Assembly (NCBI GenBank): GCA_016930295.1
Contig: JAFGHE010000320.1
Span: 1-36,327, forward strand
DNA length: 36,327 nt
Source of the DNA: Sedimentisphaerales bacterium
GTDB taxonomy: Bacteria; Planctomycetota; Phycisphaerae; Sedimentisphaerales; SM23-30
Reading direction: 5' to 3'
The notes under the pieces: generated by a model
What the model was told of the DNA's origin: nothing
Seen by the model: only the letters and a program-made list of their open reading frames with translations
The model's database searches: none
In this document: piece after piece, positions 24,164 through 31,630 of the stretch
Layout of the letters: every line of letters starts with the position of its first letter
Position numbering within the stretch: position 1 is the first letter of the stretch
Made by a program: the position numbers and the translations under genes

Positions 24164-25858
24164 ATGCAGATAAAGGACATTAAAACGACAGCACCGAACC
24201 CGGAGGCAGTGGCGTCTTGGAAAAAGTCGGATCATCGGGATAGTGAGCCGTTTGGTATGTTTTTTGATATGGCCCGATATGAAACGGCCCGGGCTTATAA
24301 GGTTGACTCGCCCTCCGATAGCGGGCCCCGGCATGACTATGTGGAGGCCAAGGATGTCCGGGAGCGGGACAGTCATAAAGATATACAGCCGAAGGAAAGC
24401 ATAGGTGAGCCGGAATCGGATGACTTGACCGACGAAGGCCGTCCCGTGAATCAGGAGCCGGTAAGTCAATCGGAGCCGGAAAGCCCCGGTGACGACCCTT
24501 CAGAAAATAATTCTAACGAGACGTCGGGCGAAGAGTATGGCTCAAATTCTGTTCGAGAGGAAGATTCGAACCCTGTGGCAGCCGGGGAAAATGAGAGCAT
24601 CAAGGAAGAAACCGTGGAGGAGGCCATGTTAGGGGATCTGGCCGATCAGTCGAAGGCGGTCGTTCTGCGTGATCAGATTACTCAGCAAAGCGAAAAGGTT
24701 ATGGTTAATTCGGCCCAGACGTCTGGAACGGAGGATAAAGCCCGATTCTCTGAATTAAATGTTCAACTGCAGGGTAACAGCCAGAATCAGGCAGAGCAGA
24801 ATGGTGTGATCCAGAACACCGGGCAATCAGAAGGAGGTACGGATAAAGGAACCAATACTCAGGCCGTTAATGTCAACGTGGTATCGGAGGAAACAGTTCC
24901 TGCTGACGGTCAGTTACCCCAGGATGAGACAGAAGCGGATGATGAGCAGGATGGTTCGCTTATGAAAGAACAGTCTCAGAAAGTAGATATTTTTTCTCGC
25001 ACGGAAAAAACAACCGCGGAAGACAAGCCTCAGGGACAGACGGTTGAGAATATAGTGGTTCCCGTGGATAACGAGCAGGATATGGAGCTGGAGCGTAAAA
25101 ATCGTCGTTACCAGATGCCGCTGGAGGTTAAGGATAAGGCGGCTGTGCCGGAAACCGTAACACTTGAAACGATGAACAGGGGTCAAACGCAATCGGGTGA
25201 TCAGAACAGCAGCGGCTCCAAAAACAATTCCAGAAATTATGAAATGGTAACCTCTTTGGATGTCAAAGGGGGTGGGGAAAAAGCCGAAGGGTCGAAAATG
25301 GCAAGGCTGGATAAGATACCGGCGACTGACAGGGTGGATATGCAGGCCAATGTTGATCGTATTGTGAAGGCGGCGCGTACTACTATTAGCCGTGGCGTCT
25401 CCACGATCCAGTTGCGTCTGGACCCGCCGGAACTGGGTACATTGCGTATTGAAATCCGCCATAGCTCCGCGGGCCTGACCTTGCAGTTGCAGGCATCCAG
25501 CCAGAAGGCCCAGGAATTACTGCAGCAGCAGAGCGGTCATTTGCGTACGGCCCTGGAGGCTCAGGGATTCCAGAACACCCAGATTGAGGTGCAGTTGCGC
25601 CTTAATCTTCAGAATGGACAGCATACTTCCGGCTCAGAACAGAATCACGGACAGGGCCAGCACAATTTTCAGGAACAATTTCAACAGGACCGCCCCGGTC
25701 AGGAACAGGACCAGGCCGGCCAGGACCGGTATACTCCCTCCGATAGCAGGGAAAATGAATCAGGATCGCTGGGTGGGGAGTTCACTCGACCGGCTCCGGC
25801 CCAGACAGACCGGCAATGGCGGGAAATGGTTTTCAGCAGCGTTGATGTGAAGATATGA
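24164..25858 (+). CDS. fliK: Flagellar hook-length control protein FliK
   Basis: 564 residues. About 1-390 is disordered, very polar and rich in E, S, Q, N and D, as expected for the secreted ruler part. The conserved C-terminal domain (about 395-490) has STIQLRLDPPELGTLRIEIR and TALEAQGFQNTQIEVQLRLN, the substrate-switch domain that contacts FlhB. The tail is again Gln-rich (HGQGQHNFQEQFQQDRPGQE). It sets hook length and triggers the change from hook to filament export. The partner FlhB, with its NPTH site, ends the window. AGAAG is about 7 bases before the ATG. Confidence 0.93.
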   Translation: MQIKDIKTTAPNPEAVASWKKSDHRDSEPFGMFFDMARYETARAYKVDSPSDSGPRHDYVEAKDVRERDSHKDIQPKESIGEPESDDLTDEGRPVNQEPVSQSEPESPGDDPSENNSNETSGEEYGSNSVREEDSNPVAAGENESIKEETVEEAMLGDLADQSKAVVLRDQITQQSEKVMVNSAQTSGTEDKARFSELNVQLQGNSQNQAEQNGVIQNTGQSEGGTDKGTNTQAVNVNVVSEETVPADGQLPQDETEADDEQDGSLMKEQSQKVDIFSRTEKTTAEDKPQGQTVENIVVPVDNEQDMELERKNRRYQMPLEVKDKAAVPETVTLETMNRGQTQSGDQNSSGSKNNSRNYEMVTSLDVKGGGEKAEGSKMARLDKIPATDRVDMQANVDRIVKAARTTISRGVSTIQLRLDPPELGTLRIEIRHSSAGLTLQLQASSQKAQELLQQQSGHLRTALEAQGFQNTQIEVQLRLNLQNGQHTSGSEQNHGQGQHNFQEQFQQDRPGQEQDQAGQDRYTPSDSRENESGSLGGEFTRPAPAQTDRQWREMVFSSVDVKI

Positions 25859-25903
25859 TGGTAATAAAAATGGATAAACGGATTTAGTGAGAGGAGTGCA
25901 GAC

Positions 25904-26677
25904 GTGACGACCGCCCCTGTGGAAAATAGTTTTAACCTGCCGGCAACGAGCGGCAAACAGTCGATGGCATTGGATACGGAAGAGTTTATGACCATCATGA
26001 TAACCGAACTGACCAATCAGGATCCTTTTGAGCCGATGAAGAATCAGGACCTTCTGAATCAGATGGCCACGATCCAGCAGTTACAGTCATCACAGGACAT
26101 GATGAAATCATTTGAAGCGTTGATGGAACGTTATGACGGCTTATTGGCACGTCAGGAACTGAGTACGGCCTCGAGCCTGGTAGGCCAGCTGGTCTCAGGC
26201 AATACCCTCACCGGGCAGTTTGCCGTGGGTAAAGTGGTAGCGGTTAACCTTGACGGTCAAAATGTGTACCTGGAACTGGACACCGGTCAGAAGATCGACA
26301 TCAATAATATGAGCCGGATGGGTGGCAGTAATACCCAGGATATCGTGGGTCAGATGGCTATAGGATTGACGGAAAAAGGCCAGAGGGTTATAGGTAAAAT
26401 CGTTGCGGTCGAGGTGGATAATGAAGAAATCACGTTGAATCTGGAAGTGGCCGGTAAGGGGGGCACACCGGAAAAGGTCAAGCTGCAGAATTCCAGTATC
26501 ATTGATTATGATACGGCGGATCTGCTTATCGGGATGAATGTCAGGGGGTTGGACGATGTCGCCGGAGAGATACAAAGTGTTAAATGGACGAATGAGAATA
26601 CTATCATGCTGACTCTGCTCACGGACGGGGGAGAACTTACGGAAATACCTTTGGAAGAATTAACAGGATTACGATAA
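25904..26677 (+). CDS. flgD: Flagellar hook capping protein FlgD, with unusual C-terminus
   Basis: 257 residues from a GTG start with GAGGAG 7 bases upstream. The conserved N-terminal part (about 25-66) reads TEEFMTIMITELTNQDPFEP then MKNQDLLNQMATIQQLQSS, diagnostic for FlgD, which caps the growing hook. After residue 90 the normal Tudor/Ig-like region is replaced by what appear to be three related beta modules (92-138, 147-200, 208-256), each starting LVGQLVSG / IVGQMAIG / LIGMNVRG and continuing with a GKVVAV-type strand. The motif FDG..A typical of FlgD Ig domains was not seen. Followed by flgE after 35 bases. Confidence 0.92.
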   Translation: MTTAPVENSFNLPATSGKQSMALDTEEFMTIMITELTNQDPFEPMKNQDLLNQMATIQQLQSSQDMMKSFEALMERYDGLLARQELSTASSLVGQLVSGNTLTGQFAVGKVVAVNLDGQNVYLELDTGQKIDINNMSRMGGSNTQDIVGQMAIGLTEKGQRVIGKIVAVEVDNEEITLNLEVAGKGGTPEKVKLQNSSIIDYDTADLLIGMNVRGLDDVAGEIQSVKWTNENTIMLTLLTDGGELTEIPLEELTGLR

Positions 26678-26712
26678 TAAAAACGTGCTAATATTTTGCG
26701 GAGAATAATACT

Positions 26713-28464
26713 ATGGGTTTAACATCATCATTGTTTGCCGGTCTGACGGGGATGAAGACCAATGAGTTTCGCATGGATGTCATTGGTAATAATATTGCCA
26801 ATGTCAATACCTATGCATATAAATCATCACGTGCAAGTTTCCAGAACCAGTTTTTACACACGCTGAGTTTTGGTTCTGCGCCCAGTGGTACGATTGGCGG
26901 TACCAATCCCATGCAGATCGGGACCGGTAGTATGGTGGGTGCTGTCGGACGGGACTTTTCCGGCGGTGCTCCGGAGACCACAGGCATGAAATCTGACCTG
27001 GCTATCCAGGGTCAGGGTATGTTCATCCTGGAGAAGCCGGACGGCGGCCAGGTTTACACGCGTGATGGAAGTTACCAGTTCAACTCGGAAAACTATCTGC
27101 TTTCTGCCGATGGCTATTTTCTGCAGGGATATGCCGTGGATAGTGATTTCAACATCATTGAAGGGGCATTGAATCCCATGCGGATTCCGCTGGGCGAGAT
27201 CACTACGTCGTCACCCACCAGTCAGGCGCAATTCAGCGGTGATTTAAATGCCAATGGCGATGCGGCCTCAGCCCGGCCGGAGTTGTTTACCCAGGAATTT
27301 TATTCAGAGAACACTTTGACAACGCTGGCAACCGGGTTGACACCTCTGACCTCTTTATATGATGTTACGACCGGAGCCACTCCCATTTTTTATAATGGAA
27401 ATGTCATTACCTTAAAGGAGGCCCAGAAAGGCGGCGCCAACCTGGATGAGGCGAATTTCATTGTGGGAACGGACGGTTCCACCCTGGCGGATCTGGCGGC
27501 CTGGCTGGAAGATGTTCTTGGTATCAATACTTCTACAGGTTTGTTGGATATTGATCTTGATGGTGACCTGGCATTCGCGGATGATTATCCGGGTGTCTCG
27601 GTGGAAGCGGATGGTCGCATACGAGTGGTGGGTAATATCGGCACCAAGAATGCGTTTACCATGGAGACAGGATCGGTAACCGCCAGTCAGGGAGCCGGAG
27701 CCAGTGCCCCGGGCAACACTCTGCCCATTCGATTTCCCACGGATTTGACCGATACCGACCACCTGGGGGAGAGTATTCGTACTTCATTCCGTGCTTATGA
27801 TTCTATTGGTAATCCCATGGATATAAATATTACCATGGCTATGGAAATCAAGGATAATACCGGGATCACCTGGCGTTATTTTGCCGAGAGTGCTGATGAC
27901 AGTGATTTTGATCGGTGCCTGGGAACCGGGACCATCAAGTTTGATCCGGCCGGTCAGTATCTGGAAGGCACAGGTCTGACCATCGAAATAACCCGTGATA
28001 GCACGGGCGCCGCTACTCCGCAGACCATCACCCTGGGTTTCGAGGAAATGGATGGTTTTGCCATGACCAGTGCCATGTCTCTGCTGACGCAGGACGGATT
28101 CCAGTCCGGTACATTACAGGATTATTCCATCGGTCCGGATGGCGTGATCACCGGCTCGTTTACCAACGGCCTGACCCGGACTCTGGGCCAGGTGGTTTTG
28201 GCGACCTTCCGCAATTATGAAGGTTTGGTGTCTGACGCCTCGAATGTCTATACCACCGGGCCCAACTCCGGCAATGCCATTGTCAAGAAGCCCCAGGAAC
28301 TGGGAGCCGGTACTATTATTTCCGGCGCGCTGGAACTGAGTAACGTGGATTTGAGCCGGGAGTTTATTAACCTGATTATTACCAGTACCGGTTTTTCCGC
28401 TTCGTCGCGCATTATTCAGACCAGTGACCGGTTGCTGAGCGAATTAATTATGATGACACGATAG
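26713..28464 (+). CDS. flgE: Flagellar hook protein FlgE
   Basis: 583 residues. The N-terminal D0 motif SLFAGLTGMKTNEFRMDVIG, then NNIANVNTYAYKSSRASFQN, and the C-terminal end LSNVDLSREFINLIITSTGF then SASSRIIQTSDRLLSELIMM are typical of hook protein. The FlgE-specific GMFILEKPDGGQVYTRDGSY region is present. The middle (about 170-420) is a large variable insert giving outer hook domains; FlgE of this length is common outside enterobacteria. It polymerises into the hook under the FlgD cap. CGGAG lies about 11 bases before the ATG. It is followed by a structured spacer of nearly 400 bases. Confidence 0.95.
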   Translation: MGLTSSLFAGLTGMKTNEFRMDVIGNNIANVNTYAYKSSRASFQNQFLHTLSFGSAPSGTIGGTNPMQIGTGSMVGAVGRDFSGGAPETTGMKSDLAIQGQGMFILEKPDGGQVYTRDGSYQFNSENYLLSADGYFLQGYAVDSDFNIIEGALNPMRIPLGEITTSSPTSQAQFSGDLNANGDAASARPELFTQEFYSENTLTTLATGLTPLTSLYDVTTGATPIFYNGNVITLKEAQKGGANLDEANFIVGTDGSTLADLAAWLEDVLGINTSTGLLDIDLDGDLAFADDYPGVSVEADGRIRVVGNIGTKNAFTMETGSVTASQGAGASAPGNTLPIRFPTDLTDTDHLGESIRTSFRAYDSIGNPMDINITMAMEIKDNTGITWRYFAESADDSDFDRCLGTGTIKFDPAGQYLEGTGLTIEITRDSTGAATPQTITLGFEEMDGFAMTSAMSLLTQDGFQSGTLQDYSIGPDGVITGSFTNGLTRTLGQVVLATFRNYEGLVSDASNVYTTGPNSGNAIVKKPQELGAGTIISGALELSNVDLSREFINLIITSTGFSASSRIIQTSDRLLSELIMMTR

Positions 28465-28477
28465 CAATATCTAATAA

Positions 28478-28528
28478 TATACCCGGGCCTCGCGACATGG
28501 GTGTTTATTCTGCTGTCGCGGGGCCACT
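28478..28528 (+). repeat. 51-bp hairpin repeat, copy 1 (possible terminator)
   Basis: Identical over 51 bases to 28698-28748. Stem GGCCTCGCGACA with TGTCGCGGGGCC (12 pairs including one G-T wobble) around a 16-base loop. It starts 13 bases after the flgE stop. The strong stem could end transcription or protect the flgE message from decay, but no T-run follows. Confidence 0.75.
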
Positions 28529-28644
28529 AGAAAACCAGGTGCTTTTGAGCACTTTACTATAAAGTTAACAGGAATGGTTATCCTGCTGAAAAAGAGGGTA
28601 ACGGAAGAAATAAAAATGGATTTTATAATAGGACAGGAGGTCCT

Positions 28645-28782
28645 ATGACAAAGATGGATACTGGCCGGTCATTAGTTCATCATCTACTGACCCTAAGTAT
28701 ACCCGGGCCTCGCGACATGGGTGTTTATTCTGCTGTCGCGGGGCCACTTGTAGATAACAGGCGTCCCGGCAGACGCCTATAA
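28645..28782 (+). CDS. Possible small protein, 45 residues, Shine-Dalgarno in a hairpin loop
   Basis: The ATG at 28645 has AGGAG 5 bases upstream and opens a 45-codon frame, MTKMDTGRSLVHHLLTLSIP onward, ending VDNRRPGRRL. The AGGAG is the loop of a perfect 7-bp hairpin (ATAGGAC and GTCCTAT, 28628-28646) whose stem includes the first two bases of the start codon. The middle of the frame is the second copy of the 51-bp hairpin repeat. No family is recognised. It could be a real regulatory peptide, or an RNA element that happens to be open. Confidence 0.3.
   Translation: MTKMDTGRSLVHHLLTLSIPGPRDMGVYSAVAGPLVDNRRPGRRL
28698..28748 (+). repeat. 51-bp hairpin repeat, copy 2
   Basis: Exact copy of 28478-28528, 220 bases further on in direct orientation. 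Here it lies inside the small open frame at 28645-28782. Confidence 0.75.
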
Positions 28783-28860
28783 CCTGATGGATATAGACAA
28801 TGTGATGCTGAGAAACAGATTATATGACCTTTATAGGAGAGATTGGACCGGATAATCGTT

Positions 28861-29052
28861 ATGATCCCTGTAACCCGACTTAATGGTAAGCGTTTTGTGG
28901 TCAATGCCGAGCAAATACGCTATATCGAAACCACGCCGGACACCATGATCACACTGATGAATGGTGATAAGGTTATGGTCAAAGAACAACTGGAACAGGT
29001 GGTCGAACTGGCGATCGAGTATAATCGCCAGATTCGCTGTTTTGCCTGCTGA
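28861..29052 (+). CDS. flbD: FlbD-like flagellar protein
   Basis: 63 residues. MIPVTRLNGKRFVVNAEQIR then YIETTPDTMITLMNGDKVMV is a close match to the small FlbD family (not the Caulobacter FlbD activator) found between flgE and motA in many bacteria. GGA is 8 bases before the ATG. A TTG at 28843, 3 bases after AGGAGAGA, would add six residues; the ATG is preferred because family members begin at this methionine. The C-terminus ends RCFAC, with two cysteines. Its molecular role is poorly known. Confidence 0.88.
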   Translation: MIPVTRLNGKRFVVNAEQIRYIETTPDTMITLMNGDKVMVKEQLEQVVELAIEYNRQIRCFAC

Positions 29053-29064
29053 TTATCGGTCAAC

Positions 29065-29152
29065 TTCGGACTATAAATAGCCGAACTATTAAATGGAGAA
29101 CTATTTGAGAAAATAGTTATATGGACAAAAGGTTGGTCATGAGTATAGACCA
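29065..29152 (+). other. Run of three stem-loops between flbD and motA
   Basis: 29065-29085: TTCGG-A-CTAT-AA-ATAG-CCGAA, a 9-pair stem with a bulge. 29099-29118: AACTATTT-GAGA-AAATAGTT, a perfect 8-pair stem. 29134-29152: TGGTC...GACCA, 5 pairs. They precede the 80-bp element and may be part of one folded leader of motA. No T-run is present. Confidence 0.4.
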
Positions 29153-29166
29153 GAAACGGAAAATGA

Positions 29167-29246
29167 GACGCTAGCGTCAAAAGTATTGCGAACGCTTGTT
29201 TCTGGATTATAAACAAGGGTTTTAAGTGCCAATATCCACTTTTGAC
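29167..29246. repeat. 80-bp structured intergenic element, copy 2
   Basis: Second copy of the element at 8593-8672 (71/80 identical). It begins with a perfect palindrome GACGCTAGCGTC. The outer pair GTCAAAAGT...ACTTTTGAC is perfect here, and the inner stem CTTGTTT...AAACAAG is perfect, with C-G in place of G-C in copy 1. It ends 29 bases before the motA ATG. Confidence 0.65.
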
Positions 29247-29275
29247 GGTGGTATCAAATGAGAGTTCAATAAACA

Positions 29276-30055
29276 ATGGATTTATCTACTCTGATTGGTT
29301 TGGTTTTAGGGATTGGCCTGGTGGGCTACTCGATCTTTACGGGCGCCGGGCCCAATGCGCCTGTTTTTATAAATATCCCTTCGGTATTAATCGTTATCGG
29401 CGGGGCTATAGCTTCGGTTATGATCAGTTCGCCTCTGGCACGATTTTTAAAAGCGGGAAAATTCTTTTCCAAGGCCCTGATGCACAAGGAGCAGTCAGCC
29501 CAGAAACTTATCAGCGATTTGGTGGGTTATGCCGAAGTGGCGCGCAGGGATGGCATCCTTTCTCTGGAAAACGCCATCCGTGATGCGGATGATCCCTTTA
29601 TTATCCAGGGTATTCAGATGGCTGTGGATGGGACTGATCCGGAACTGATCGATGCCATCATGAATAATGAACTGGAAGCCATCAATGAACGTCATGAGCA
29701 GGGTAAATCCATATTCGAGCTGTTAGGGAAATATGCTCCCGCCTACGGCATGATTGGTACTCTGGTAGGCCTGGTGATCATGCTTATGAATATGGCGGAT
29801 CCCAGTGCCATTGGTCCTGCCATGGCGGTTGCTCTGATAACCACGCTGTATGGCTCCATGATGGCTAATATGTTTGCCATGCCGATTGCCGATAAACTCG
29901 GCACAAGGAACGATGAGGAAATCCTGTATAAAACCATCATCATCAAAGGTGTCATGAGCATCCAGTCCGGCGATAATCCCCGGATTGTGGAACAGAAGTT
30001 GAAAACCTTCCTGCCGCCGAGTTTGCGTGGCGAAACTGATGATGAAGAAACATAA
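29276..30055 (+). CDS. motA: Flagellar stator subunit MotA
   Basis: 259 residues with four membrane segments: about 5-24, 32-50, 150-172 and 182-202. The conserved proline-containing segment APAYGMIGTLVGLVIMLMNM and the cytoplasmic loop with GILSLENAIRDADDPFIIQG are typical of MotA/PomA. With MotB it forms the ion-driven torque generator. There is no convincing Shine-Dalgarno (GAGAG is about 13 bases away), and the upstream 223 bases hold several stem-loops, so translation may be regulated. Whether it conducts H+ or Na+ cannot be decided from the sequence. Confidence 0.95.
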   Translation: MDLSTLIGLVLGIGLVGYSIFTGAGPNAPVFINIPSVLIVIGGAIASVMISSPLARFLKAGKFFSKALMHKEQSAQKLISDLVGYAEVARRDGILSLENAIRDADDPFIIQGIQMAVDGTDPELIDAIMNNELEAINERHEQGKSIFELLGKYAPAYGMIGTLVGLVIMLMNMADPSAIGPAMAVALITTLYGSMMANMFAMPIADKLGTRNDEEILYKTIIIKGVMSIQSGDNPRIVEQKLKTFLPPSLRGETDDEET

Positions 30056-30159
30056 CAGGAAGCCTGCCGGACCAATGTGCTCCGGAGGTGATTAGATAGC
30101 TGGGAAATCTGGCGGACATTAAATCCGTTATTAAAAACATGTAATTGACTATTGGTTAT

Positions 30160-30909
30160 ATGGCAAAAAAGAAGAAAAAAGCACCCGAAGGAGCGCCTGA
30201 CTGGATGGTCACCTACGGCGATATGATGACCCTTCTGTTTTGTTTCTTCGTAATACTGGTTTCCATGAGTGAGATCAAAAGCGACCAGAAATTTATGGAT
30301 GTGATGGAGTCTATCAAGCGAGCCTTTGGCTATCGCGGCGGGATCGGCTGGGTGCCCGGAGAGGCGACACCCAATAATACCCATGATCGCAAGATGTCCG
30401 AATTGATTATGCGCAAGTTTCAACTCCAGAAAGGTAAGACCGTGGAGGAGGGTATCGAAGGCGCCAATCCCAGTGTCCGGGACATTCGGGAAGGACAGGA
30501 ATATACCCTGGGAGGACGGATCAGCTTTGAACCCGGCAAGGCCAAACTGTTGGAAACCGCCAAGGTTCATTTGGCGGAGTTTGCCGAAGTGGTTCGGGGC
30601 ATGAATACCCGAATCAGGGTGCGGGGTCATGCCGCACGGAAAAGTCTGGACCAGATAAAACCATTTCAATCGTTAGACGAACTCTCATTCGCTCGTGCCA
30701 TGGCGGTAAAGAATTTCCTCGTCGAACAGGGGATTCGTGAGGAACGTATCACCGTGGAAGCCTGTGGCGATAACGAGCCTTTGGTCGCCCAGGCATACAA
30801 TGAAGCCGGACGGGCCAAAAACAGGAGAGTGTCGATTATCGTAACTGAGACATTAGTAGAGCAGTATCAGGGAAAACCCCTGACGGATGATGATGAAAAG
30901 ATATTTTGA
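30160..30909 (+). CDS. motB: Flagellar stator subunit MotB
   Basis: 249 residues from ATG 30160 (a TTG at 30145 would add five). It has a lysine-rich start MAKKKKKAPEG, then PDWMVTYGDMMTLLFCFFVI with the ion-binding aspartate D21, and a single membrane segment. The C-terminal OmpA-type peptidoglycan-binding domain (about 120-240) includes FARAMAVKNFLVEQGI, ITVEACGDNEP and AKNRRVSIIV. The segment after the membrane helix is the plug/linker region. It anchors the stator to the wall. It starts 104 bases after motA. Confidence 0.95.
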   Translation: MAKKKKKAPEGAPDWMVTYGDMMTLLFCFFVILVSMSEIKSDQKFMDVMESIKRAFGYRGGIGWVPGEATPNNTHDRKMSELIMRKFQLQKGKTVEEGIEGANPSVRDIREGQEYTLGGRISFEPGKAKLLETAKVHLAEFAEVVRGMNTRIRVRGHAARKSLDQIKPFQSLDELSFARAMAVKNFLVEQGIREERITVEACGDNEPLVAQAYNEAGRAKNRRVSIIVTETLVEQYQGKPLTDDDEKIF

Positions 30910-30955
30910 AATTTACAGACAAATGATATGCGTTTTTTAAAAAGGAGAAAGCAAA

Positions 30956-31471
30956 ATGGCAGAAGAAGCAACCCAACAAAAAAATGAAGTTCAGCGCCCT
31001 AAAAAGTCATTAAAGACCATAATCATTCTGATGGCCGTTTTTTTGCTCGAAGGGGGAGGTATTTCCCTGTTTTGGGTATTAAAGGGAGGGCCAGAGCCGG
31101 CCGAAGCAACCGATCCGATTGAACAGACTCAGGCCAATACCCGGGCGCAGGAATCTGAAGTGATATTGGCGGAAGGATTTCAGGTGGTAAATTATGAACA
31201 GGGACGTTCCCGAATGATGGTGACCCTGGATATTGCCGCTAAGGTGGATAGTGCTAACCAGCTTAAACTGGAAGACGAAGTGAAAGGCCATAGTAAGGAG
31301 ATACTTAATACTATACGTGAAGTGGTTTCGTCTGCCCAGCCCGAACAGATAAAAGATCCTCAGCTACAGGTGATCAAGCGTGACCTTAAAACCGGTATCG
31401 AGGAAATTGTCAGCGAAGGGCTGATTAAGGATATTCTTATCCCCTCCTGGGCGCCCTATTCAGATGATTAA
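30956..31471 (+). CDS. fliL: Flagellar basal body-associated protein FliL
   Basis: 171 residues with AAGGAG 8 bases before the ATG. One N-terminal membrane segment (about 20-43, KTIIILMAVFLLEGGGISLF), then a linker and a FliL domain (about 70-170) with strands such as RMMVTLDIAAKV, and the usual end LIKDILIPSWAPYSDD with a small variation. FliL rings surround the stator and help it stay engaged. It sits after motAB, as usual. The gene normally following, fliM, is not here. Confidence 0.88.
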   Translation: MAEEATQQKNEVQRPKKSLKTIIILMAVFLLEGGGISLFWVLKGGPEPAEATDPIEQTQANTRAQESEVILAEGFQVVNYEQGRSRMMVTLDIAAKVDSANQLKLEDEVKGHSKEILNTIREVVSSAQPEQIKDPQLQVIKRDLKTGIEEIVSEGLIKDILIPSWAPYSDD

Positions 31472-31563
31472 TTTTTCCGGACAGATAAAAGAGAGTTTTT
31501 ATTTTTTACGTTTCTGAATTCAATAAAAAAATGAAAAAAAGTATAAAAATATGAATTTAATAC

Positions 31564-31591
31564 TTTTCAGTTTAGATATTTTTTGTATTAT
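31564..31591 (+). promoter_or_regulatory. Possible sigma-70-like promoter before fliN
   Basis: In the 159-base AT-rich gap between fliL and fliN, TTTTCA (31564-31569) and TATTAT (31586-31591) are 16 bases apart. The composition is strongly promoter-like, but the -35 box is poor. It would allow fliN to flhB to be transcribed separately. Confidence 0.3.
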
Positions 31592-31630
31592 GTGAGCATA
31601 CTGATTTTCTTTTGGATTTAAGGTCACCCT

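Larger units (their letters stand above)
28465..28860. other. Structured flgE-flbD spacer rich in stem-loops
   Basis: 396 bases with six possible hairpins on the transcript: 28486-28525 (12-bp stem), 28539-28552 (GTGCT), 28569-28585 (CAGGA), 28628-28646 (7-bp), 28706-28745 (exact copy of the first) and 28759-28778 (AGGCGTC, 7-bp). A 45-codon ORF lies over the last three. It could be a structured RNA leader, an attenuator or a processed small RNA. No matching known RNA class is recognised. Confidence 0.5.

Noticed and set aside
24914-25462. 182-codon minus-strand frame opposite fliK
   Set aside because: Antisense shadow; fliK is supported by its conserved C-terminal domain and its place in the operon.
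28478-28528. Classical intrinsic terminator after flgE
   Set aside because: The stem is strong, but no T-run follows, and an identical copy 220 bases on lies in an open frame, so it is kept as a structured repeat with termination only as one possibility.
29743-30669. 308-codon minus-strand frame opposite motA and motB
   Set aside because: Antisense shadow of two clearly recognisable genes; no family resemblance and no ribosome binding site.
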